Part shown: positions 8,725 through 16,067 of the stretch, one piece after another
Layout: every line of letters begins with the position of its first letter
Numbering within the stretch: the first letter of the stretch is position 1
Origin: an uncultured Eubacteriales bacterium
Lineage (GTDB): Bacteria > Bacillota > Clostridia > Christensenellales > Pumilibacteraceae
Assembly: GCA_900543755.1 (NCBI GenBank)
Contig: UQSP01000043.1
Location: 1-18,100, forward strand
Direction of reading: 5' to 3'
DNA length: 18,100 nucleotides
Position numbers and translations under genes: made by a program
Notes under the pieces: model-generated
What the model was told of the DNA's origin: nothing
What the model saw: the letters and a program-made list of their open reading frames with translations, nothing else
Databases searched by the model: none

Positions 8725-10500
8725 ATGCGCGTCGAGTTTTTTCCGTGTGACGAAAGATATAAAAACCCCGTCGGCGGCGTGGAGGTAAACGCCGATTTTA
8801 CCGTAAGCGCGGTTTGCGACGAGGCAAACGAAGCTTACTTCGTGCTTACCAAGGAAAGCGAAACCCCCGTACGCTATCCGATGAAGGATTGCGGCGGAGG
8901 AAAGTTTTCTTTTACCATGCGCGTCACATCCTCCGGACTGTATTTTTATCATTTCGCGTTTGTCGTTTCGGGCGAAGAAAGAAAAATTTTTGCAAACGAA
9001 GACCTTTGCGCGTCCGAATCGGGTAAAGACGAGTGGCAGCTTACCGCTTATAAAAGCCGTTACCGTGCTCCTGAATTTTTGCGCGGAGGGATTTTTTATC
9101 AGATAATGCCCGACCGTTTCAACAGGGGCGGGAAAAGATACAAAACCAAGAAAAACGCCGTATACCGCGAGGATACTTCTGTATGCCCGTATTATCTTCC
9201 CGACGAAAACGGAATAGTCAGAAACAATGATATGTTCGGCGGAAATTTGGACGGCGTAACCGAAAAACTGGACTACTTAAAATCGCTTTCGGTAAAGTGC
9301 ATTTATCTCAATCCGGTTTTCGAGGCGGCGTCAAACCATAAATACGATACGGGTTCTTACCGCAGGGTGGACGGTGATTTCGGCGGAGAAGACGCGCTTA
9401 AAAACCTTATAAAAGAGGCGGAAAAACGCGGAATCAAGGTAATTCTGGACGGAGTGTTTTCTCATACGGGCGACGACAGCGTGTACTTCAACCGCTACGG
9501 AAACTACGATTCCGTAGGGGCGTATCAGTCAGAACACAGTCCTTATTTCGATTGGTACGATTTCAATGCGTTTCCCTCCGATTACAAGTGCTGGTGGGGA
9601 ATTAAAATCCTGCCTTGCGTAAACGAAACCAACGTTCGCTACGACGAGTTCATAAACGGCGAGGATGGTATTATAAGGTATTATATGCGCATGGGAATTG
9701 CCGGCTGGCGGCTGGACGTTGCGGACGAGCTTCCCGACGCGTTTATCGATAATCTCACTCGCGCGGCTAAAAGCGTAAACCCCGAAGCCCTCGTTCTTGG
9801 CGAGGTGTGGGAGGACGCTTCCAACAAGACGGCTTACGGCTTCAGACGGCGGTATCTTCAGGGCGCTCAGCTGGACAGCGTTACCAATTATCCTTTCAAA
9901 AACGCCGTAATCGATTTCGTAAATACCGGCGACGCAAAGGGTCTTAAGCGTACCGTGTGCCGCGTAGTCAACAACTATCCGAAACGCGTTCTCGATAATC
10001 TCATGAATTTTTTGGGGACGCACGATACGGTAAGAATACTCAATGCGCTTTCCTCGGATTCCGTGCCTAAGGAAAAATCCGCTCGCGCGGATTATAAAAT
10101 AAGCGACCGCGAACTTGCGGTGCAAAAACTGAAAGCGGCGGCGGCTCTTCAATACACTCTTCCCGGTGTGCCCTGTCTTTATTACGGCGACGAGGCGGGC
10201 ATGGAAGGGTACGAGGACCCCTTTAACCGCAGATTTTTCCCTTGGTTAAGTCGGGACGAAAGCCTTACCGATTATTATCGCGCTTTGGGCAAACTGCGTG
10301 CCTTAAAGGAGCTTAACGGCGGAAGCATAAAAATAATAAATGCGGAAAAAGGCGTGTTTTCGTTTGTGCGCGGCGCGTCTTTGAAAATCGTGTCCAACAT
10401 GGGCAAATGCGCATATGAATTAAGTAGTGTGGTTACCGATCTTATTACGGGTGAGGAGTTAAGCGTTCTTTCGCCGCTGAAGACGATAGCTTTTTATTGA
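8725..10500 (+). CDS. GH13 alpha-glycosidase, neopullulanase/maltogenic amylase type
   Basis: A cytoplasmic alpha-glucan hydrolase (no signal peptide) probably acting on maltodextrins or glycogen-derived oligosaccharides. The 591-residue protein has an N-terminal beta domain (about 1-110, CBM34-like by position) and a GH13 barrel starting at IFYQIMPDRFNRG (123-135). Catalytic regions: LDGVFSH (241-247), GWRLDVADE with the presumed nucleophile D331, LGEVWED with the presumed acid/base E360, and GTHDT with H433/D434. MPDRF and the long insertion before FGGNLDGV are typical of neopullulanase, cyclomaltodextrinase and maltogenic amylase. Exact specificity cannot be read from sequence. The start lies 4 bases after the glgP stop, and its GAGGA (8709-8713) is inside the glgP coding end, so it is co-transcribed. 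It may partly take the place of a debranching enzyme, since no glgX is seen. Confidence 0.9.
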   Translation: MRVEFFPCDERYKNPVGGVEVNADFTVSAVCDEANEAYFVLTKESETPVRYPMKDCGGGKFSFTMRVTSSGLYFYHFAFVVSGEERKIFANEDLCASESGKDEWQLTAYKSRYRAPEFLRGGIFYQIMPDRFNRGGKRYKTKKNAVYREDTSVCPYYLPDENGIVRNNDMFGGNLDGVTEKLDYLKSLSVKCIYLNPVFEAASNHKYDTGSYRRVDGDFGGEDALKNLIKEAEKRGIKVILDGVFSHTGDDSVYFNRYGNYDSVGAYQSEHSPYFDWYDFNAFPSDYKCWWGIKILPCVNETNVRYDEFINGEDGIIRYYMRMGIAGWRLDVADELPDAFIDNLTRAAKSVNPEALVLGEVWEDASNKTAYGFRRRYLQGAQLDSVTNYPFKNAVIDFVNTGDAKGLKRTVCRVVNNYPKRVLDNLMNFLGTHDTVRILNALSSDSVPKEKSARADYKISDRELAVQKLKAAAALQYTLPGVPCLYYGDEAGMEGYEDPFNRRFFPWLSRDESLTDYYRALGKLRALKELNGGSIKIINAEKGVFSFVRGASLKIVSNMGKCAYELSSVVTDLITGEELSVLSPLKTIAFY

Positions 10501-10520
10501 AACATGTGTCGAAAAATAGG

Positions 10521-10549
10521 TTGACAAAGAAAAAAATTAGGTTTATAAT
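10521..10549 (+). promoter_or_regulatory. Consensus SigA-type promoter for the Kef-type antiporter
   Basis: TTGACA (10521-10526), a 17-base spacer, then TATAAT (10544-10549): a perfect match to the housekeeping consensus with ideal spacing. Transcription would begin near 10556, giving a 5' leader of about 70 bases. It shows that the antiporter gene is a separate transcription unit from the glycogen operon, although no clear terminator is seen after 10500. Confidence 0.85.
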
Positions 10550-10580
10550 CCATAACCGAAATGATGAAATACTTTTACGG

Positions 10581-10606
10581 GGCTCTTTTCTTCGGGGGCA
10601 AGGGCC
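10581..10606 (+). promoter_or_regulatory. Hairpin in the 5' leader of the antiporter mRNA
   Basis: GGCTCTT (10581-10587) pairs with AAGGGCC (10600-10606), and an inner TTC/GGG stem (two G-U pairs) closes a five-base loop at 10591-10595. The hairpin ends seven bases before the Shine-Dalgarno AAGGA (10613-10617). I do not recognise it as a known riboswitch class. It could simply be a leader stem. Confidence 0.4.
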
Positions 10607-10626
10607 GAGCTTAAGGACGCTGTATC

Positions 10627-11997
10627 ATGGATATAACACAAATTTTTCTCGATCTTGCGATTATTCTGTTCTCCACTAAAGCGCTTGGCATGCTGATGCG
10701 TAAAATCGGTTTGCCTCAGGTAGTGGGTATGGTTATTGCGGGACTTCTGATAGGACCCGCCATTTGGGGACAGTTCGGCTGGTGGTCGCCCATCCGTCCC
10801 ACGCCCGATTCCACAATCTTTTTAAAAGGAATTGCGGAAATAGGCGTCGTCATGATTCTTTTTTCTGCGGGTCTTGAAACAGATATCAAGGAGCTTAAAC
10901 GCTCGGGACTGTTCGCAACGCTTATCGCTTTCGGCGGAGTAATTGTCCCCATTGTGGGCGGTTTTTTGGTCGCAGTGCCTTTTCTCGGCGGATTTTCCGC
11001 GCTTTCGGCAGATAAGTCTTTGATGCTGGACGCTGTTTTCATCGGCGTCATACTGGCGGCAACCAGCGTGGGCATAACGGTGGAAACGCTTAAGGAAATG
11101 GGCAAGCTTAAAGGAAAGGTAGGTACCATTATTCTTTCCGCCGCGATAATCGACGACGTAATCGGTATCGTGGTGCTTTCGATTGCGATAGGATTTAAGG
11201 ATGCGACCGTAAATCCGTGGATGACGCTTTTGATGACCGTGCTTTTCTTTATCGCCGCAATAGCCGTAGGACTTCTTTTGAACCGCGGGTTCAAGTGGCT
11301 TATGAAGAAATATCCGCACAACCGCAGGGTTCCCATTTTCGGGCTTGTGTTGTGTTTCGTGTATGCTTTCTGCGCGGAAAAGATTTTCGGCATCGCCGAT
11401 ATTACGGGTGCGTATGTCGCGGGCATTATGCTTTCCCCGCTTAAGGAAGCGCATTACATCGACCGCAAGGTGGATATAAATTCCTATATGATTTTCGCGC
11501 CGGTATTCTTCGCCAATATCGGTATAAACACGGATTTTACGGGATTCAACGGCACCGTGTTGCTGTTTTCGCTGTTGTTCGTGCTTGTAGGTGTTTTAGG
11601 CAAGATAATAGGTTGCGGCGGAGTTGCAAAGCTTTGTAAGTTCTCCTGGCGGGAATCCGGTCAGATAGGAGTGGGCATGATTGCGCGCGGAGAAGTCGCG
11701 CTTGTCGTATGCAACAAAGGAATTGAAGGCGGTTTATTTGCGGGTACGGTTATAAATCCCATTGTGGCTGTAATAATGCTTGTCATTATTTCGTCCTTGC
11801 TTGCGCCCATTCTGCTTAAGCTCATGTTTAAGGGCGATCCCCCGTCGCTTATGGGCGGCGTTCCCGAAATTAAGGAGCAAACCGCGGACGGAGAAACCGA
11901 AACTGTTTCCGACGGAGAAAGTATAACAGGTGCCGAACAAGGCTTCAGCGAAAATGCCGCGGAACTTGTCGGGGCGGAAGAAGGCGCAAAAAACTGA
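10627..11997 (+). CDS. Kef-type (CPA2) cation/proton antiporter
   Basis: A membrane monovalent cation:proton antiporter of the CPA2/Na_H_Exchanger family. The 456-residue protein has many hydrophobic segments covering about residues 1-400. Family hallmarks are GLPQVVGMVIAGLLIGP (28-44), EIGVVMILFSAGLETD (71-86), the paired acidic IDDVIGI (175-181, D176/D177) and a late IARGEVALVV segment near residue 352. There is no C-terminal RCK/TrkA-N domain. The protein ends instead in a tail of about 50 acidic, probably disordered residues after FKGDPPS. Ion specificity (Na+ or K+) cannot be judged from sequence. The ATG at 10627 follows AAGGA (10613-10617). The gene has its own promoter and an intrinsic terminator at 12091-12121, so it is most likely monocistronic. 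Confidence 0.92.
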   Translation: MDITQIFLDLAIILFSTKALGMLMRKIGLPQVVGMVIAGLLIGPAIWGQFGWWSPIRPTPDSTIFLKGIAEIGVVMILFSAGLETDIKELKRSGLFATLIAFGGVIVPIVGGFLVAVPFLGGFSALSADKSLMLDAVFIGVILAATSVGITVETLKEMGKLKGKVGTIILSAAIIDDVIGIVVLSIAIGFKDATVNPWMTLLMTVLFFIAAIAVGLLLNRGFKWLMKKYPHNRRVPIFGLVLCFVYAFCAEKIFGIADITGAYVAGIMLSPLKEAHYIDRKVDINSYMIFAPVFFANIGINTDFTGFNGTVLLFSLLFVLVGVLGKIIGCGGVAKLCKFSWRESGQIGVGMIARGEVALVVCNKGIEGGLFAGTVINPIVAVIMLVIISSLLAPILLKLMFKGDPPSLMGGVPEIKEQTADGETETVSDGESITGAEQGFSENAAELVGAEEGAKN

Positions 11998-12090
11998 TTC
12001 TGCACGCTTTTTCGGCTTTTGCGCTTGGGTAAAACGGCGTAAAATTTATCCTGTTTTAACAATAAAGAATTATATTATTTTTTCAACTTT

Positions 12091-12121
12091 CGGGTTTTAA
12101 TTGACTTAAAGCCCGATTTTT
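12091..12121 (+). terminator. Intrinsic terminator after the antiporter gene
   Basis: A 10-bp stem (CGGGTTTTAA at 12091-12100 with TTAAAGCCCG at 12106-12115, one G-T pair) closes a five-base TTGAC loop and is followed by ATTTTT. The loop plus the next base forms the TTGACT -35 box of the downstream promoter, so the terminator and the next promoter are physically interlocked. Confidence 0.8.
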
Positions 12122-12129
12122 GTTATTAT
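12101..12129 (+). promoter_or_regulatory. SigA-type promoter for the SDR gene, placed for a leaderless mRNA
   Basis: TTGACT (12101-12106), 17-base spacer, TATTAT (12124-12129). Only six bases separate the -10 box from the ATG at 12136, so the expected start of transcription is the A of the start codon or very near it. There is no Shine-Dalgarno sequence in the preceding 20 bases. Confidence 0.75.
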
Positions 12130-12135
12130 TTAGCT

Positions 12136-12936
12136 ATGAAAAAATTACAGGGCAAGATAATAGTTATTACAGGCGGCACAAGCGGTATCGGCCGTCATAT
12201 CGTAAACGCGTTTTCTGCGGACAATACGGTTGTAAATCTTGCCAGAAGCTGCGAAACAAAAGGCAACGACATTAAATGCGACGTTTCGGTTTCCTCGGAC
12301 GTCGCCGCGGCGTTTGAGCTGATAAAACAGCGATACGGCAGGGTGGATATACTTATAAACAACGCAGGTTACGGAGTGTCGGGCGCGGTGGAGCTTTTGT
12401 CCGACGAAGAAGTCGAGCGGATTTTCGAAGTCAATTTTCACGGTGTTTTCCGCTGTATAAAGCACGCTTTGCCTCTTATGCAAAACGGCGGTAAAATAGT
12501 AAATATTTCGTCCGCGTGCGCGATTTTTCCGCTTCCCTTCAGGTCGATGTACTGCGCAAGCAAGGCTGCGGTCAGTATGCTCAGCCATTCGTTGAGAGAA
12601 GAGGTGCGCCCTTACGGAATAGACGTTACGGCGATTTGTCCCGGCGATATCAAGACCGAGTTTACTAAAAACCGAGTAAAAAATTTCAGCACCAACGCCC
12701 GTTACGGCGACAGGATAAAGAAAGCGGACGACCATATATCCTCACGCGAAAACAAGCGCATGAGCGTGGATTACGCCTGCAAAAAAATAGAAAAGATAAT
12801 CGCAAAAAAGAAATACAAGCCCTTTTATCTCGTGGGGAAAAAGTACAAGTTTCTGTACGCGCTTTACAGGATTTTTCCGCTTAACGTTATATTAAGAGCT
12901 ACGGGCAGAATGTTTGCGCCCCGGGAAAAGAAATAA
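12136..12936 (+). CDS. Short-chain dehydrogenase/reductase (classical SDR)
   Basis: An NAD(P)-dependent oxidoreductase of unknown substrate. The 266-residue protein has a Rossmann fold with TGGTSGIG (12-19), NNAG (75-78), a catalytic serine in NISS (123-126) and YCASK with Y139/K143. ICPGDIKTEF follows the active site, as in many classical SDRs. The C-terminus (about 225-266) is basic and hydrophobic, with aromatic-rich KYKFLYALYRIFPLN; this resembles SDRs acting near membranes or on lipids, but that is inference. The start codon agrees with the family N-terminus. It lacks a Shine-Dalgarno and is predicted to be leaderless. It lies 33 bases upstream of guaA with no terminator between, so it may be co-transcribed with the GMP synthase genes. 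Confidence 0.9.
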   Translation: MKKLQGKIIVITGGTSGIGRHIVNAFSADNTVVNLARSCETKGNDIKCDVSVSSDVAAAFELIKQRYGRVDILINNAGYGVSGAVELLSDEEVERIFEVNFHGVFRCIKHALPLMQNGGKIVNISSACAIFPLPFRSMYCASKAAVSMLSHSLREEVRPYGIDVTAICPGDIKTEFTKNRVKNFSTNARYGDRIKKADDHISSRENKRMSVDYACKKIEKIIAKKKYKPFYLVGKKYKFLYALYRIFPLNVILRATGRMFAPREKK

Positions 12937-12969
12937 AACGCGTCAGGAAATTTTTTCGGAGATACACTA

Positions 12970-14490
12970 ATGGAAAACGTAATCGTATTGGACTTCGGCG
13001 GACAGTATAATCAGCTTATTGCAAGAAGAGTAAGGGAATTAAACGTGTATTGCGAATTGCTTCCCTACAGTACTCCGACAGAGAAAATACTGGATAAAAA
13101 ACCCATCGGAATAATCTTTACGGGCGGCCCCAGCAGCGTGTTTGAAGAAAACGCTCCGTCCGTGGACAAAAAGTTATTAGACGCCGGTATCCCCGTTTTG
13201 GGAATATGCTACGGCTGTCAGCTTATCGCTTATCTTTCGGGCGGCAACGTAAGCATCGGCCCCAGGGAATACGGCAAGCAGACGCTTCAGGTACAGCCCG
13301 AACCTATTTACAAAAACATTCCCAAAGCTTCTCAGTGCTGGATGAGCCATACTTGTTTTGTGGAAAGTCTGCCTTCAGGGTTCAAGGTAAACGCCACGAC
13401 CGATACTTGTCCCGTTGCGGGATTTTCCTGCGAGGATAAAAAGCTTTACGGCGTGCAGTTTCATCCCGAGGTAATGCACACCACCTACGGAAACACCGTG
13501 CTTAAAAACTTCCTTTACGAGATTTGCGGCGCTAAAGGCGAGTGGACAATGGCAAACTTTGCGCAAAGTTCAATCGAAAAATTAAAACAAAAAATAGGCG
13601 ACAAAAAGGTCCTTTGCGCGCTTTCGGGCGGTGTGGATTCGGCCGTCGCGGCAACGCTTGTGCACAAGGCATGTCCCAATCTTGTCTGTATTTTCGTCGA
13701 TCACGGTCTTTTGAGAAAAAACGAAGCGGAAGAGGTGGTGCGCGTATTCAAGGAAGAGCAGGGCATGAATCTTATAAAAGCGGACGCGTCCGACAGATTT
13801 TTGTCTCTTCTTAAGGGCGTCACGGACCCCGAAAAAAAGCGCAAAATCATCGGCGCCGAGTTTATAAGAGTATTCGAAGAAGAAGCGAAAAAAATCGGCA
13901 AAGTAGATTTTCTGGTCCAGGGCACCATTTATCCCGACGTCATCGAAAGCGGTTCGGGTGCAAGCGCAACCATAAAGAGTCATCACAACGTGGGCGGACT
14001 TCCCTCCGTCGTGGACTTTAAGGAAATCGTGGAGCCTTTACGCGACTTGTTTAAAGACGAAGTAAGAAAATGCGGCTTCGAAATAGGTTTGCCGGAGTCT
14101 ATTGTCATGCGCCAGCCGTTCCCCGGTCCCGGGCTTGCGATAAGGATAATGAGCGACGTGACAAGGGAGAAAGTGGCGATACTTCAGGACGCCGATTTCA
14201 TATTCCGCGACGAGATTGCAAAAGCAGGACTCGGCAACGATATATGGCAGTATTTTGCCGTGCTTACCGACACCCGCACCGTGGGCGTAATGGGGGACGA
14301 GCGCACTTACGACTACACTCTTGCGCTGCGCGGAGTCACAAGCGTGGACGGCATGACCGCGGATTGGGCGCGTATTCCTTACGACGTTCTGGAAAAAATC
14401 TCGACGCGCATCGTCAACGAGGTTAAACACATCAACCGTATCGTTTACGACATTACGTCCAAGCCGCCCGCAACCATAGAATGGCTTTAA
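12970..14490 (+). CDS. guaA: GMP synthase (glutamine-hydrolysing), complete two-domain enzyme
   Basis: Converts XMP to GMP using glutamine and ATP, the last step of guanine nucleotide synthesis. The 506-residue protein is complete. The class I glutaminase domain (about 1-190) has GICYGCQ with nucleophile C80 and FHPEV with H165/E167. The ATP pyrophosphatase domain has the PP-loop SGGVDS (219-224). The C-terminal dimerisation domain ends in KPPATIEWL. The usual methionine after the nucleophile (CYGMQ) is cysteine here. The ATG at 12970 follows CGGAGA (12957-12962). A second, glutaminase-less synthetase gene follows 29 bases downstream. No purine riboswitch is seen upstream. Confidence 0.97.
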   Translation: MENVIVLDFGGQYNQLIARRVRELNVYCELLPYSTPTEKILDKKPIGIIFTGGPSSVFEENAPSVDKKLLDAGIPVLGICYGCQLIAYLSGGNVSIGPREYGKQTLQVQPEPIYKNIPKASQCWMSHTCFVESLPSGFKVNATTDTCPVAGFSCEDKKLYGVQFHPEVMHTTYGNTVLKNFLYEICGAKGEWTMANFAQSSIEKLKQKIGDKKVLCALSGGVDSAVAATLVHKACPNLVCIFVDHGLLRKNEAEEVVRVFKEEQGMNLIKADASDRFLSLLKGVTDPEKKRKIIGAEFIRVFEEEAKKIGKVDFLVQGTIYPDVIESGSGASATIKSHHNVGGLPSVVDFKEIVEPLRDLFKDEVRKCGFEIGLPESIVMRQPFPGPGLAIRIMSDVTREKVAILQDADFIFRDEIAKAGLGNDIWQYFAVLTDTRTVGVMGDERTYDYTLALRGVTSVDGMTADWARIPYDVLEKISTRIVNEVKHINRIVYDITSKPPATIEWL

Positions 14491-14519
14491 ACTATAAATC
14501 AGGAGGATTTTAAATATTT

Positions 14520-15500
14520 ATGCAAACCGACATAAGACCCGAAAATATGCAGAGGATAACCACGCCCGAACTTGCGAAAGCGTTTATCGAAGAGCAGGTC
14601 AGCGAGATTCGCGCCACGGTTAAGGACAAAAAGGTGCTTTTGGCACTGTCGGGCGGGGTGGACTCTTCGGTCGTCGCCGCGCTTCTTATCAAGGCAATAG
14701 GAAAACAGCTTATTTGCGTGCACGTCAATCACGGACTTATGCGCAAGGGCGAAAGCGAGCAGGTCATCGACGTTTTCGGCAAAAACCTTAACGCTAACCT
14801 TGTTTACGTCGACGCTACCGACCGATTCCTGGATTTGCTGGCGGGAGTAAGCGACCCCGAGAAAAAGCGTAAAATCATCGGCGGCGAGTTTATAAAGGTC
14901 TTTGCGGAAGAGGCGGCAAAACTTGACGGTATTGCTTTCCTGGCGCAAGGCACGATTTACCCCGATATTCTGGAATCTCACGGCGTCAAGGCGCATCACA
15001 ACGTCGGCGGCTTGCCCGAAAACATGAATTTCGAACTTGTCGAACCTATCAAACTTTTGTTTAAGGACGAAGTGCGCGTGGTGGGCGAGGCGTTGGGACT
15101 CCCGCACAATATGGTTTACCGCCAGCCGTTCCCCGGCCCCGGTCTCGGCGTGCGCTGCTTGGGCGCGATAACCCGCACTAGGCTTAACGCTTTAAGAGAG
15201 GCGGACGCAATTTTGCGCGAGGAATTCGACAAAAGCGGTCTTGCGGGTAAAGTTTGGCAGTATTTTATTGCCGTACCCGACATGAAAAGCACGGGCGTTA
15301 AAGACGGCAAGCGTTACGAAGGATGGCCCGCAATTATCCGCGCCGTCAACACCACCGACGCCATGACCGCCACAATAGAGGAAATACCTTATCCTTTGCT
15401 TCACCATATCACCGACCGCATCACCAAAGAGGTCGAGGGCATCAACAGAGTTCTATTAGACCTTACTCCTAAGCCCGTCGGCACTATCGAGTGGGAATAA
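14520..15500 (+). CDS. GMP synthase-like synthetase lacking the glutaminase domain
   Basis: This 326-residue protein aligns with the synthetase and dimerisation domains of the preceding GuaA. It has PP-loop SGGVDSS (44-50), HVNHGLMRK, DPEKKRKIIGGEF, QGTIYPD, HHNVGGLP, RQPFPGPGLG and a C-terminal KPVGTIEWE, but no glutaminase domain. By eye about half the positions match its neighbour, so this is an old paralogue, not a recent duplication or an internal start of guaA. All visible ATP-site motifs are intact, so it should be active. It could use free ammonia, borrow the glutaminase of the upstream GuaA, or act on another substrate. Archaea split GMP synthase in a comparable way (GuaAa/GuaAb). 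It has its own AGGAGGA (14501-14507) and shares the operon with guaA. Confidence 0.9.
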   Translation: MQTDIRPENMQRITTPELAKAFIEEQVSEIRATVKDKKVLLALSGGVDSSVVAALLIKAIGKQLICVHVNHGLMRKGESEQVIDVFGKNLNANLVYVDATDRFLDLLAGVSDPEKKRKIIGGEFIKVFAEEAAKLDGIAFLAQGTIYPDILESHGVKAHHNVGGLPENMNFELVEPIKLLFKDEVRVVGEALGLPHNMVYRQPFPGPGLGVRCLGAITRTRLNALREADAILREEFDKSGLAGKVWQYFIAVPDMKSTGVKDGKRYEGWPAIIRAVNTTDAMTATIEEIPYPLLHHITDRITKEVEGINRVLLDLTPKPVGTIEWE

Positions 15501-15587
15501 GCTAAGGCGGAGCAGGTTTTTTACCTTTAGTAGGGTGACCGCGTTACTGTAAGGCGTGATAAAAGTTTATTTTACGGAGGAGGGACG

Positions 15588-15980
15588 ATGGAAGATATCT
15601 GGAAAAGATTGTTTAACGCCGCCGAATCGGCGCTTAATCCCCGTAAAATTTCACGTAACGTCGAGGCAGGCGGGGTTGCCGCCGCCGTACAATCGGCATC
15701 GGGGAAAATATATTCGGGAGTTTGCGTGGACACGGCTTGTTCGATAGGCGTGTGTGCGGAAAGAAACGCAATTTTCAGTATGATTACCGCAGGCGAAAAT
15801 ACTGCTCGGCGTATAATTGCAATAGACAGGAACTTGAAAGCGGTTCCGCCTTGCGGTGTTTGCCGTGAATTTATGGTTCAGCTGATGCCCGAAAGTTACG
15901 GCGAAACGGAAGTTATGCTGGATTATTCCCAAAACAAAATTGTAAAACTAAAAGACCTTACCCCCGAGTGGTGGCTGTAA
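15588..15980 (+). CDS. Zinc-dependent cytidine deaminase-like protein
   Basis: A small deaminase of the CDA/blasticidin-S-deaminase fold, 130 residues, usual size for a homotetrameric cytidine deaminase. The catalytic CAERNA (56-61, with zinc ligand C56 and proton shuttle E58) and PPCGVC (87-92, with zinc ligands C89 and C92) are intact. The segment preceding the active site reads GVCVDTACSIG where classical Cdd has a ribose-binding N-V-E-N-A-S motif, and the YS-x-F-x-VGAA motif near the N-terminus is not recognisable. Cytidine as substrate is therefore likely but not certain. The ATG at 15588 follows GGAGGAGG (15576-15583). It lies 87 bases after the second GMP synthase and could belong to the same transcript. 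I see no clear terminator or promoter in that gap. Confidence 0.8.
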   Translation: MEDIWKRLFNAAESALNPRKISRNVEAGGVAAAVQSASGKIYSGVCVDTACSIGVCAERNAIFSMITAGENTARRIIAIDRNLKAVPPCGVCREFMVQLMPESYGETEVMLDYSQNKIVKLKDLTPEWWL

Positions 15981-16067
15981 CAAGCATTCCGAAGTTTTGC
16001 GGGGCTGTAAACGGCGGACCGGGTTATATAAATTAGTCGTTTGTTAAGTGCAGAAAGGAGTAAATCA

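Noticed and set aside
10507..10513. TGTCGAA, a match to the Spo0A-box core, just upstream of the antiporter -35
   Set aside because: A single seven-base match is expected by chance in a window of this size, and no second box or other support is present.
14491..14519. Second GMP synthase as a frameshifted fragment of guaA
   Set aside because: It has its own AGGAGGA and ATG, an intact PP-loop through to the C-terminus, and is strongly diverged from its neighbour.
16041..16067. TTG start for the MBL-fold protein
   Set aside because: The ATG at 16068 has a well-spaced AAAGGAG and the expected N-terminus.
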